A stretch of DNA of 7,097 nt from Verrucomicrobiales bacterium (GTDB lineage Bacteria > Verrucomicrobiota > Verrucomicrobiia > Limisphaerales > UBA9464): positions 1-7,097 of the forward strand of contig DLVS01000469.1 of NCBI GenBank assembly GCA_003445095.1, given 5' to 3'. How positions within the stretch are numbered: the stretch's first letter is position 1; every line of letters begins with the position of its first letter. Under the pieces are notes generated by a model. That model did not search any database. It was not told the DNA's origin and saw only the letters and a program-made list of their open reading frames with translations. This document shows positions 1 through 6,125 of the stretch, in pieces. A program made the position numbers and the translations under genes.

Positions 1-377
1 CTTACCACCCCAACACTATTGGTGTTTGTAATCATCACTGGTCCTTCCAGAAAACCGGATTCAGTAATCCAGGTGGTGCCTGTCATTTCTCCATTGCCAT
101 TTAATGTGTACCAGTTTGCATAAACAGGATTATTATTTCTGCCTCTCGGTAAAATAGCTGTAACACCGGTACGCACCGGGCCTTTACCTCTTATATTTTT
201 TCCGCTGCCGGAGATGATGGTGCTGTAACCCACTTCCACTCCTTTTACATCGGTGATGGCGTTGAATTTTCCCGGTGTGCCGTCAAATGGAATTCCAATA
301 TCTCTTGCACGGGGTTTTTGGGCAGTCAGGTACAGTTGGGCAAGAAGGAACAAAGCGATAAAGAGGTTTTTTTTCAT
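1..377 (-). CDS. P1-family peptidase (DmpA / S58 type), N-terminal part, exported
   Basis: The reading frame opens with ATG at 377-375 and stays open off the left edge, giving 125 residues. It begins MKKNLFIALFLLAQLYLTAQ, a Sec signal peptide with an Ala-Gln end typical of Bacteroidota. The mature part carries stretches I recognise from the P1/DmpA aminopeptidase family: a NAITDVKGVEVGY segment (residues ~40-52), a VRTGVTAILPRG segment (~68-79), a GNGEMTG segment (~94-100) and GPVMITNTNSVG (~112-123). Family members are N-terminal-nucleophile hydrolases that self-cleave and release N-terminal residues from peptides, including D- or beta-amino-acid substrates. The autocleavage serine/threonine lies further on, outside the window, so activity cannot be judged. 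The start is 10 bases after the stop of the NTF2-like domain, with no Shine-Dalgarno, as is usual in Bacteroidota. AT-rich composition links it to that neighbour and not to the copper genes. Confidence 0.85.
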   Translation of the reverse strand, partial: MKKNLFIALFLLAQLYLTAQKPRARDIGIPFDGTPGKFNAITDVKGVEVGYSTIISGSGKNIRGKGPVRTGVTAILPRGRNNNPVYANWYTLNGNGEMTGTTWITESGFLEGPVMITNTNSVGVV

Positions 378-387
378 TGTATGCTTT

Positions 388-1179
388 TTAACTACGTTTA
401 ATCAATGTTGAATGCAGGTGCTTTACTTTCCACTGTTTTCTTTCTCTGACTAAAACTACTGTTTCCAGCCATTGCACCGTTGACTCTTTATCGTCTTTTA
501 GTATAACCGACTGCAAATTATACGTAACCCATCCTGTGGTTTTATCTGTTGTTGTATTAATAAACTCAAACGTATTGGTGCGTTTAAAATCAGCTGATTG
601 GTTTAGCGTAATTGCTTTCAGGATAAGTGTGTCTATCGTCCATATCTGGCCATATTCATATAAAGTAATATCTGCTGTGCTATAATTTTTAAGGCTGACA
701 GAGTCCCGGTTGGATAATGCATCAAAAAATTTGATGACCGTTTGTTGTATGGTGTACGTACCGGCGCGTTGATTGATCGGGAACTCGACCTCGTAGGCAC
801 CGCCCGCCGCAACGGCATCGCGAGGATTCCCATCCATCTTCGACGGCGCAAGGATGCCGTGCCAATGCATCACGAGCGGCTCGGTGAGGCTGTTTTGCAA
901 GCGAGCCTTAAAGATCTCGCCTTTCTTGACCCGGATCGTCGGCCCCGGTACCGAGCCATTGAGCGCAAGCACGGACGCGGGAAAGCCGGGCCAGATTTCC
1001 TTCGTGACTGGCTTGGCCTCCAACGTCCCGCCCAAAAACTCAGGTGGTAGCGTCAGCGGATAGCCAGAAACCGGAATGACGTGGCTGGCGAGCACCCGAC
1101 GAGTCGGCATCAAACCGGCACCCACGAGGACCGTGGCGGACGCAGTTTGGTGAATGAACATTCGACGCGAAGTTTTCAT
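388..1179 (-). CDS. Chimeric ORF: multicopper oxidase N-terminus fused in frame to an NTF2-like (DUF4440/SnoaL-type) domain
   Basis: A 263-residue ORF made of two unrelated halves. Residues 1-142 are the start of a Tat-exported multicopper oxidase: twin-arginine signal SRRMF at 4-8, a cupredoxin beginning near residue 50, LNGSVPGPTIRVKKGE at 72-87, and the type-2/type-3 copper motif HWHG at 105-108. In the family, RAGTY (138-142) should be followed by WYHPH-like ligands. Instead residues 143-263 read TIQQTVIKFFDALSNRDS and onward to VLVRERKQWKVKHLHST, a full NTF2-like fold of about 120 residues that lacks its own start and leader. The oxidase half keeps one of four copper motifs and cannot form a copper cluster. 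Composition switches at the same point: oxidase half GC-rich, NTF2 half AT-rich. The oxidase half lies 51 bases after the preceding oxidase gene; the NTF2 half lies 10 bases before the peptidase gene. I regard it as two gene fragments joined by an assembly artefact or recombination, not as an evolved fusion. Confidence 0.8.
   Translation of the reverse strand: MKTSRRMFIHQTASATVLVGAGLMPTRRVLASHVIPVSGYPLTLPPEFLGGTLEAKPVTKEIWPGFPASVLALNGSVPGPTIRVKKGEIFKARLQNSLTEPLVMHWHGILAPSKMDGNPRDAVAAGGAYEVEFPINQRAGTYTIQQTVIKFFDALSNRDSVSLKNYSTADITLYEYGQIWTIDTLILKAITLNQSADFKRTNTFEFINTTTDKTTGWVTYNLQSVILKDDKESTVQWLETVVLVRERKQWKVKHLHSTLIKRS
750..760. other. Composition and homology breakpoint (probable chimeric join)
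   Basis: To the left the DNA is AT-rich and encodes Bacteroidota-like proteins; to the right it is GC-rich and encodes the copper operon. On the minus strand the last oxidase-like codons are GCC GGT ACG TAC (A139-Y142), and NTF2-like sequence starts at ACC ATA CAA CAA. The plus-strand bases around the join are GTGTACGTACCGG. The repeated GTAC/TACG could be microhomology, but the parental sequences are not available to confirm that. No insertion-sequence ends, integrase, tRNA or direct repeats are visible at the boundary. Confidence 0.7.
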
Positions 1180-1230
1180 TGAAGGGGTGATTGAGTATTT
1201 ATGGCTCTGGTCGTGAGTTGACGTTGCCGG

Positions 1231-2700
1231 TCAAGCGCCTGCCTTTACGAGATAGGGGCCCGAACCGCACACCGGGTCGTTGGCCTTTGGGGGCATGACT
1301 GACGCGCTGGGCAGGTCCTTCGGCAGTTCAATGCCGTCACGCTTCAAATCCTCTGCCGGCGCGAGGCTGGCGAGGGTGCCGGGCGGAGATTGGTACCAGC
1401 CGGGGTCGGAACCGTCGGCGGGCAGTTCCTCGCGAACCTTGAGAAGGGTGAACATGCCCCCCATCGTGATGTAGTCGTACTGGCCTGGTGCGCCCACCAT
1501 GGGGAGCGAGTTCGGTGGAACCTTCATCCCCATCTCCCCCATCTCCCCCATGCCGTCCTGACCCATCACCATGTATCCGGGAATCAGCTTCCGGATTTTC
1601 TTCGTCAAACCATCGGTGTTGATGCCGATCAGGTTGCCGAACTTGTGGCCCATCTGGGTCATCACGTGGTGCAGCATGTGACAGTGAATGACCCAATCGC
1701 CCGGCGCGTCGGCCACGAACTCCACGGTGCGCGTGCTTCCGGTGGGCATGAATACCGTCGTCTCCGGCCACTGACCGGCTTCGGGAATGTCACCGCCGTC
1801 CGTTGCCACGACCTTGAAATTGTAGCCGTGCAGGTGGATGGCGTGATGGCTCATCGTGCTCAGGTTGCCGACGCGGATTCGGACGCGTTCGCCCAGCTTG
1901 GCGAGCAGCGGGGCGGTGCCGGGAAAACTTCGCCCGTTCATCGTGAAGACGTTGAAGTCCGTCATTTCGTTGGGGTCAGGCCGCCGGGCGCCGACCTCGA
2001 TCTTCCATTCGCTCAGCATCATCGCGTAGTCCCGGTCGGGGAGGGGTTGCGCGGGATTTTTGGGGTGGACGATGAACATTCCCATCATGCCCAGTTGCAT
2101 CTGGGTCATTTCGTCGTGATGCGAATGGTACATGTAGGTCCCGTGCTGCTTGAGGGTGAACTCGTATTTGAACGTCTCGCCCGGCTGGATCGCCTTCTGG
2201 CTCACACCGCCCACGCCATCCATGCCGCTGGGGAGAAGGATGCCGTGCCAGTGGACGGTCGTCGGCGCGGGCAGCCGGTTGGTAACGTAAATGCGCACTC
2301 GGTTGCCCTCTACTGCCTCGAAGGTGGGGCCATGAACCCGTCCGCTGTAGCCCCAGCAGTTTGAAATCAAACCCGGGGCAAATTCATGGACGACGGGTTC
2401 GGCGATGAGGTGGAACACCTTCACGCCATCCACAATTCTCCAGGGGAGTGTCGCGTTGTTCAGCGTAACCACCGGCCGATAGGGCAGCGTGATGCCCTCG
2501 GGTGCGAAGATCCGGGTCGAACCGTCGCTGGTCGGCTTCGGCTCGGCCGCGGGTGTCGCACCGTAGCTCGGCGACGGGTAGCTGTCGGCGGCGCGAAGCC
2601 GGGCCAACGGCAGACTGCCTTCGGTGAGGAATGCGGCGCCGCCGGCAACGGCGCCGGCACGGGCCAAAAAACCGCGGCGATTCAAACTGGAAGAGTTCAT
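1231..2700 (-). CDS. Tat-exported multicopper oxidase (copper oxidase), two cupredoxin domains plus Met-rich tail
   Basis: Complete, 489 residues. By family it is a periplasmic oxidase coupling oxidation of Cu+ or other substrates to reduction of O2 to water. A twin-arginine signal (NRRGFLARAG, residues 7-16, then a small hydrophobic stretch) sends it out folded. Four copper motifs are present in order: HWHG (150-153), HSHH (192-195), HHAIHLHG (285-292) and HCHMLHH (339-345). H286, C340, H345 and M350 fit a type-1 site with axial Met. Only two cupredoxin-sized blocks are seen (about 70-215 and 222-352), suggesting the two-domain class with the type-1 site in domain 2. A tail of ~139 residues follows, with a Met-rich run at 377-392 (repeated GEMGEMGM) and a DPVCG motif (475-479) resembling the start of a YHS motif. 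Its ATG is 6 bases after the TolC-like stop, with no Shine-Dalgarno, so translation is probably coupled. It resembles CopA/PcoA-type oxidases in role, but the architecture differs, so no symbol is given. Confidence 0.93.
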   Translation of the reverse strand: MNSSSLNRRGFLARAGAVAGGAAFLTEGSLPLARLRAADSYPSPSYGATPAAEPKPTSDGSTRIFAPEGITLPYRPVVTLNNATLPWRIVDGVKVFHLIAEPVVHEFAPGLISNCWGYSGRVHGPTFEAVEGNRVRIYVTNRLPAPTTVHWHGILLPSGMDGVGGVSQKAIQPGETFKYEFTLKQHGTYMYHSHHDEMTQMQLGMMGMFIVHPKNPAQPLPDRDYAMMLSEWKIEVGARRPDPNEMTDFNVFTMNGRSFPGTAPLLAKLGERVRIRVGNLSTMSHHAIHLHGYNFKVVATDGGDIPEAGQWPETTVFMPTGSTRTVEFVADAPGDWVIHCHMLHHVMTQMGHKFGNLIGINTDGLTKKIRKLIPGYMVMGQDGMGEMGEMGMKVPPNSLPMVGAPGQYDYITMGGMFTLLKVREELPADGSDPGWYQSPPGTLASLAPAEDLKRDGIELPKDLPSASVMPPKANDPVCGSGPYLVKAGA

Positions 2701-2706
2701 GGGAGG

Positions 2707-4155
2707 CTAATGCTGATGCTCGTGCGAGGTTCGGGAAGCGGATGGGCGGAGGGCCGACGACAAAGGCGCAGGCGTTGCGCCTGACGCGAGCGAAGGGGTG
2801 AAGCCTCCCCCCAGAGCCGTTTGGAGCCGGGTGCGGGCAATCCAGTAATCGCGGAGCGCCTCGATGGCGGCCTGTTCGGCCTGTTGCTCCCGTTGCTTGG
2901 CCAGCAGCAGGTCGTAATTGCCCATCTGCATGGCGTTGTACTGAAGCAGAGTCTCGCCCAGCAGTTGCTGATTCTGCGGCAGTAGGACCTGGTTGGAATA
3001 TGTGGCAATATCCCGGGCTGCCAGCAACGCGTCCCGTGCCGCCCGCACCTCGGAGCGGATATTCACGGCGAGCGCCTCGAACTGGCGACGCGCCTGACGG
3101 TAGCGCGCGCCGAGCTTCGCTAGTTCCGGCTGGCCCTGGTCGAACAGGGGTATTTCGAGGTCGAGAGTGGGTCCCAAGACCCAAATGCCATCCACGTCAC
3201 GCTCTGAACTAACCCCAATATCCACGCCGGGCAGGTAGCGGGTATTCTGTTTCAGGTTATACGCATAGGCGGCGGCCACCACCTCATTCCGGGAAGCCGC
3301 AAGGTCGAAACGGCGGGTCACGGCCGCGGCTTCGACGTCATCCAATGAAAGCTCCTCTCTCGGCAGGGCCGGAAGTTCCTCAGTCACCTGCCACGCAGTC
3401 TGCCGGCCCCACAAGCCGAGAAGACGGTTCACCTTCTCCCGCTCGGCCCGGGCTTCGGCCTGGACCTTTGCCAGGTCGAGGCGGGATTGAGTGAAGGCGA
3501 GTTGCTGATTCTTGAGTTCGAGACTGTTGAGGTTGCCCGCCTCAAATTGCCGTCGGGCGATGTCGGCCGCCGCTTCGTTCACCTCCACGATAATGGCGAG
3601 GCGCTCTGCGAACTGTTGCCGGGCCTGGAAAGTGTAGAATGCCGACTGCACCTCCTGGTTAAAGTCCAAGACCTGCTGCGCGAGGCGGTCTCGGATCTGG
3701 TCCAGTTGCCGGGCGGCAATCTTCTTGCGGGCCGGGAGCATCAACAGGTCGAGGAGATTCTGGGTGAGGCCATAGTCGGAGTTCACGACCCCGCGCCCGT
3801 TCAAAGGAGGGCGCCAACTGGCAGAGATCACCGGATTACGGGCGCGTGAGGCCTGGGCCAATTCCGCCTGAGAGACGCCGATCTCCTCAAATTTTGCCTG
3901 CAACGAGCGGTTGTTAAGCAATGCAATCGTGAGGGCGGAGTGCGCGGTCAGATTCGTCCGCAACAGCCCGTCAACCTCCTGCTCCATCTCGGCTGCCGCC
4001 GCCTCGTCGCGCATCCAACGCAAATGCGTTCCCGTCCGTTCGCTGACAGTCTGGTTGACCCCATCGAAGGCGGCCTGCGGATCAGTTGTGGTGCAGCCCA
4101 TAAAAACCAACGGCACCCCGACGGCCAGCGCGCAGACTTTGCGGAATGAACTCAT
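2707..4155 (-). CDS. TolC/CusC-like outer-membrane efflux lipoprotein
   Basis: 482 residues starting at ATG 4155-4153. A longer frame opens upstream at 4323, but its extra 56 residues are Arg-rich and overlap the lipoprotein gene. The chosen start gives a clean type II signal peptide with lipobox VFMGC (Cys21) and an ATGA overlap with the gene before it. The mature protein shows two outer-membrane-efflux repeats (about 65-260 and 270-450) rich in long helices, with typical features such as ALLNNRSLQAKFEEIGVSQA (78-97), RQFEAGNLNSLELKNQQLAF (202-221), an LEIPLFDQGQP turn (333-343) and QYNAMQMGNYDLLLAKQ (405-421). Family members form trimeric outer-membrane channels docked to an inner-membrane pump. 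The C-terminus ends HEHQH, a possible metal-binding tail. Copper oxidase neighbours point to Cu or Ag efflux with CusA/CusB-type partners, which are not in the window and may have lain beyond the break near 755. Confidence 0.93.
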   Translation of the reverse strand: MSSFRKVCALAVGVPLVFMGCTTTDPQAAFDGVNQTVSERTGTHLRWMRDEAAAAEMEQEVDGLLRTNLTAHSALTIALLNNRSLQAKFEEIGVSQAELAQASRARNPVISASWRPPLNGRGVVNSDYGLTQNLLDLLMLPARKKIAARQLDQIRDRLAQQVLDFNQEVQSAFYTFQARQQFAERLAIIVEVNEAAADIARRQFEAGNLNSLELKNQQLAFTQSRLDLAKVQAEARAEREKVNRLLGLWGRQTAWQVTEELPALPREELSLDDVEAAAVTRRFDLAASRNEVVAAAYAYNLKQNTRYLPGVDIGVSSERDVDGIWVLGPTLDLEIPLFDQGQPELAKLGARYRQARRQFEALAVNIRSEVRAARDALLAARDIATYSNQVLLPQNQQLLGETLLQYNAMQMGNYDLLLAKQREQQAEQAAIEALRDYWIARTRLQTALGGGFTPSLASGATPAPLSSALRPSASRTSHEHQH

Positions 4156-4385
4156 GGCTGGACGAAATGGTGTCCGGGTTCTCCGCCGGAGGGCGCGGTC
4201 GGCGCTGCGAGATTGGTTGAACTGAGCAGACCGGTCTCGAACGGCAGGACTGGAGATGCGGCGGCGTGCGGGTTGGCGGGATGTGTGGGACCGGCGTCCG
4301 GCACGACCGGGGAACCCACGCAACCGGCGAGCAACAGGCTTACGCCCAGGGTCAAAGCGATGCGGACAAATAAAATGAGGGACAT
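4152..4385 (-). CDS. Small lipoprotein of copper-efflux operon, function unknown
   Basis: 77 residues from ATG 4385-4383. An upstream ATG at 4481 would add 32 Arg/Pro-rich residues and bury the signal peptide. The chosen start gives a short hydrophobic leader with lipobox LLAGC (Cys22). The mature part is only 56 residues, low in predicted structure and rich in Pro, Ala and Ser, with a HPANPHAA segment (35-42) and a C-terminal GHHFVQP. Its TGA overlaps the ATG of the TolC-like gene (ATGA at 4155-4152), a strong sign of coupled translation and shared function. From memory, small Pro/Ala-rich lipoproteins of this look occur next to heavy-metal RND efflux genes, but I cannot name a family. The His residues could bind metal weakly; that is conjecture. 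Confidence 0.75.
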   Translation of the reverse strand: MSLILFVRIALTLGVSLLLAGCVGSPVVPDAGPTHPANPHAAASPVLPFETGLLSSTNLAAPTAPSGGEPGHHFVQP

Positions 4386-4590
4386 GCGAACTCGTTCATT
4401 CGGCGGACGAATCGCGGTCGGAGACCGGGGAGAGACAAGCGGCCTGTCAGCGGCTCCAATCCGCGATCCAGCCACCTTCAAGGTTTACGGGATGGAAACG
4501 GAAGAGGTGAACACCGGTCGTAAGCCCCGCAAGAAACGCGCATGACGCACGTTTTACCCAAAATGGGAAGAGCGGCGGGATGCCGACCGG
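4386..4590. other. Intergenic region upstream of the lipoprotein-TolC-oxidase operon
   Basis: 205 bases between two minus-strand genes. It holds the likely terminator at 4534-4554 for the 142-residue gene, so the lipoprotein-led operon probably has its own promoter in the remaining ~150 bases. I see no convincing -35/-10 pair and no Shine-Dalgarno immediately before the ATG at 4385. Open frames crossing this stretch on the plus strand have no recognisable protein content. Confidence 0.4.
4534..4554 (-). terminator. Possible intrinsic terminator after the 142-residue Cys-rich gene
   Basis: Read on the minus strand, AAACGTGCG-TCA-TGCGCGTTT folds into a 9-pair stem (two G-U pairs) with a 3-base loop, followed by CTT. 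It starts 36 bases past the TGA of the Cys-rich gene. The two wobble pairs form only in minus-strand RNA (they become A/C mismatches on the plus strand), which fits a terminator for that direction. The U-run is short, so strength is uncertain. Confidence 0.35.
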
Positions 4591-5019
4591 TCAAACCAGC
4601 ACGGGCGGAGCAAGACTGCGAAGCGCTGCACCGAGGGACACCTCGGGCCGGAACACGAAATCCGCGCGCGGAAGCGCACGAACATAGTGAGCCAGGGAGG
4701 AGTCTAGGTTCGTCGCGGGCAGTGGGAGGACGAAATCAGGCTGGAGAGGCACGAGAACTACCGGCGTGAAGTCGGCCATAACCGCTTTAGCCTCCAGCTT
4801 CACGGTCTTCAGGCCACTACAAGGGAAAAAACTACCGTCTGCGGCCTTCTTCGCCGCATCCGGGGCTTTCTTCGCACAGCACCCACCGCCGTTGCTCTTG
4901 CCGAGGGTGAGCGACGCGCAGTGATGGACACACAGAGTCTGGGCCGTGAGCCACACGGCTAACCAAGCCACCGCGAAAACGCGGCCAGCGAGAGAAAGTC
5001 GGAGAGCGGCTACCTTCAT
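4591..5019 (-). CDS. Exported Cys-rich protein in copper locus, function unknown
   Basis: 142 residues from ATG 5019-5017. The frame is open further upstream to an ATG at 5124, but the later start puts a hydrophobic segment (about residues 7-28) at the N-terminus as a signal peptide or anchor; there is no clear Shine-Dalgarno. Directly after the hydrophobic segment come CVHHC (30-34), CC (47-48) within GGGCCAKK, and FFPCSG (C67), giving five Cys and two His in under 40 residues: a plausible Cu+ or Zn2+ site. The rest (70-142) is Cys-free and Val/Leu/Pro-rich, ending in RSLAPPVLV. I do not recognise a named family. It is upstream of the copper efflux/oxidase genes on the same strand and divergent from the triple-CxxC protein, so a periplasmic copper-handling role is a reasonable guess. 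If the leader is uncleaved, the Cys cluster would sit at the membrane surface. Confidence 0.7.
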   Translation of the reverse strand: MKVAALRLSLAGRVFAVAWLAVWLTAQTLCVHHCASLTLGKSNGGGCCAKKAPDAAKKAADGSFFPCSGLKTVKLEAKAVMADFTPVVLVPLQPDFVLPLPATNLDSSLAHYVRALPRADFVFRPEVSLGAALRSLAPPVLV

Positions 5020-5488
5020 GCAATTACCTGCGAAGGAATCGGCTTTCGGCTGCGCGTAGTCAAGCGTCGAGCTGCTCACGCGGGGGCTGAAGCGGTTGAA
5101 GTGGCGAAATGGGCCGTCGATCACGATTTCGTTGGTGGTAATTCAGATAGCGAATGGTCGGTTGGCGAACTTTTCCGTGCTGTGGATGGTGGTCATGGGC
5201 TCATCAAGTGGACCGTCCAGCCGGACTCTTGCGGGTCGTGCGGACGGAAAACACCTATCGCAATTTATTGCGACCACTTCCGTCAGTCATGACGCCATGG
5301 TCGGGTAACACCCCATTCCAACTTTGAGCCTTCCCCGCCTATTGTGTGCGTTGATTCTGAGAGAAAGGCCGCGTGATTTCCGAGGAATCGGGGTAAGCGG
5401 TCTTGGGAAATGGAGCAATCCACCCTCCGCAACAAAATTGGGTGAGCGAACAGCTTTCACCGATAGAGCAAAACACCAAGAATCAAAC
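5020..5488. promoter_or_regulatory. Divergent intergenic region between two Cys-rich protein genes
   Basis: 469 bases between the start of the minus-strand Cys-rich gene and the chosen start of the plus-strand triple-CxxC gene. Both genes must be transcribed outward from here. It contains a perfect 16-base inverted repeat (5258-5273) and a second short one (5281-5294). On the minus strand a TTGACT (5063-5058) resembles a -35 box, but the matching -10 position (GATTCC) is poor. Open frames here, such as 5101-5292 plus, show no family features. I infer a promoter/operator region from layout; exact promoter positions cannot be set by eye. Confidence 0.45.
5258..5273. repeat. Perfect inverted repeat, candidate operator
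   Basis: TCGCAAT-TT-ATTGCGA: two 7-base arms around a 2-base centre, which is dyad symmetry of the kind bound by dimeric repressors. It is AT-richer than its surroundings and sits roughly mid-way between the two divergent genes. It does not match the CueR/MerR, CopY or Fur consensus sequences I know. A few bases further, 5281-5294 holds CGTCA-GTCA-TGACG, a weaker second dyad. Confidence 0.4.
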
Positions 5489-5986
5489 ATGAAACCGAAC
5501 AATAGAATGAAAACCGTGAACAACAGACACTTCCTGGGTTCATGCATCGCGGTTGCCATGGCGCTAGCCGCCTGGCTGCCGACGACTGCCACTGCCGACG
5601 ACGAGGCTAAACCGATGAAGCCGATGAAAGGTGGCGAGCACATGCTGATGCTTAAAGGGATCGAAACCAAGGGGGAGGTAGACGCGCTCAAGACTGACGA
5701 CAGCATCGCGATGGTCTGCGCCAAATGTAAGACCGTTTGGGTCGCCCGCGTGAAGCAGGGAACGAAGGGTGCTCAGCTCCTGATGGAAATGGGCCAGCCC
5801 AAGGAGTTGATCGGCACCCACGGTTGCGCTGGGTGCAATTCAACCCTCACGGTGACCGGCCACGCCAAAGGTGATATCACTGAACTGAAGCACAGTTGCA
5901 AAGTGTGCGGTGATGATTCCGCCTTCTGCTGTGCGACCAAGCCTGGCAGCCGGGCGACCAAAGGCATGGAAAAACCAAAGCTATAA
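5489..5986 (+). CDS. Exported protein with three CxxC pairs (metal-ribbon-like), function unknown
   Basis: 165 residues from ATG 5489; a second ATG at 5507 is possible, and neither has a Shine-Dalgarno. The frame stays open upstream to 5324, but the extra residues lack protein character. Residues ~14-36 form a Sec signal peptide ending ATA before DDEAK. A Met/Lys stretch (KPMKPMK, 41-47) follows. The core has CAKC (77-80), HGCAGC (111-116), HSCKVC (135-140) and CC (148-149): eight Cys in evenly spaced pairs, resembling a double zinc-ribbon or a cluster for a soft metal. I recall similar short CPKCKT-containing proteins annotated as hypothetical in Verrucomicrobia, but no family name. It is followed by a terminator and then by the Cu+ ATPase on the same strand, and it diverges from another exported Cys-rich gene. 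A periplasmic copper buffer or chaperone is a plausible role but is inference. Confidence 0.75.
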   Translation: MKPNNRMKTVNNRHFLGSCIAVAMALAAWLPTTATADDEAKPMKPMKGGEHMLMLKGIETKGEVDALKTDDSIAMVCAKCKTVWVARVKQGTKGAQLLMEMGQPKELIGTHGCAGCNSTLTVTGHAKGDITELKHSCKVCGDDSAFCCATKPGSRATKGMEKPKL

Positions 5987-6019
5987 ACTGGGTCAGCCAG
6001 GGCAAAGTGGACTTGAGTG

Positions 6020-6039
6020 GGGTGCCAATCTTGGCACCC
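6020..6039 (+). terminator. Intrinsic-type terminator hairpin
   Basis: GGGTGCCA-ATCT-TGGCACCC is a perfect 8-pair GC-rich stem with a 4-base loop (9-base arms if the AA/TT are counted), 33 bases after the stop of the triple-CxxC gene. Only a short T-run (TCTT) follows, so termination may be partial. It implies the ATPase gene at 6164 has its own promoter in the ~125 bases between, or is reached by read-through. Confidence 0.6.
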
Positions 6040-6125
6040 TCTTAAAGCAATAAAATGAACAACTGGAGCCAGCTTCAATTGCAGCTGAGCCGCCGGCTGC
6101 GATGGGGAGACTCATCGCAAATACT

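Noticed and set aside
1390..2364. Long plus-strand open frame (324 codons) opposite the multicopper oxidase
   Set aside because: It is antisense to a gene with all four copper motifs, has a His/Val-rich random look and no recognisable domain. It is a GC-rich shadow frame.
2384..3184. Minus-strand frame of 266 codons spanning the oxidase/TolC boundary
   Set aside because: It overlaps both well-supported genes in another frame and is Arg/Pro/Gly-rich without motifs, typical of a GC-rich alternate frame.
4156..4323. N-terminal extension of the TolC-like frame
   Set aside because: The 56 extra residues are Arg-rich, overlap the small lipoprotein gene and would place the lipobox internally. The internal ATG at 4155 gives a proper lipoprotein signal.
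5035..5063. Possible promoter for the minus-strand Cys-rich gene (TTGACT, 17 bases, GATTCC)
   Set aside because: The -35 is good, but the -10 shares only two bases with the consensus and the transcript leader would be about 8 bases. Not enough to call.
5101..5292. Plus-strand 63-codon frame containing CGSCG in the divergent intergenic region
   Set aside because: The CxxC is suggestive given the neighbours, but there is no signal peptide, family resemblance or ribosome binding site. The frame also spans the candidate operator, so it more likely occurs by chance.
5287..5724. Minus-strand 145-codon frame with hydrophobic stretches
   Set aside because: It lies antisense to the signal peptide and first CxxC region of the triple-CxxC gene; the hydrophobic runs mirror that gene's codons.
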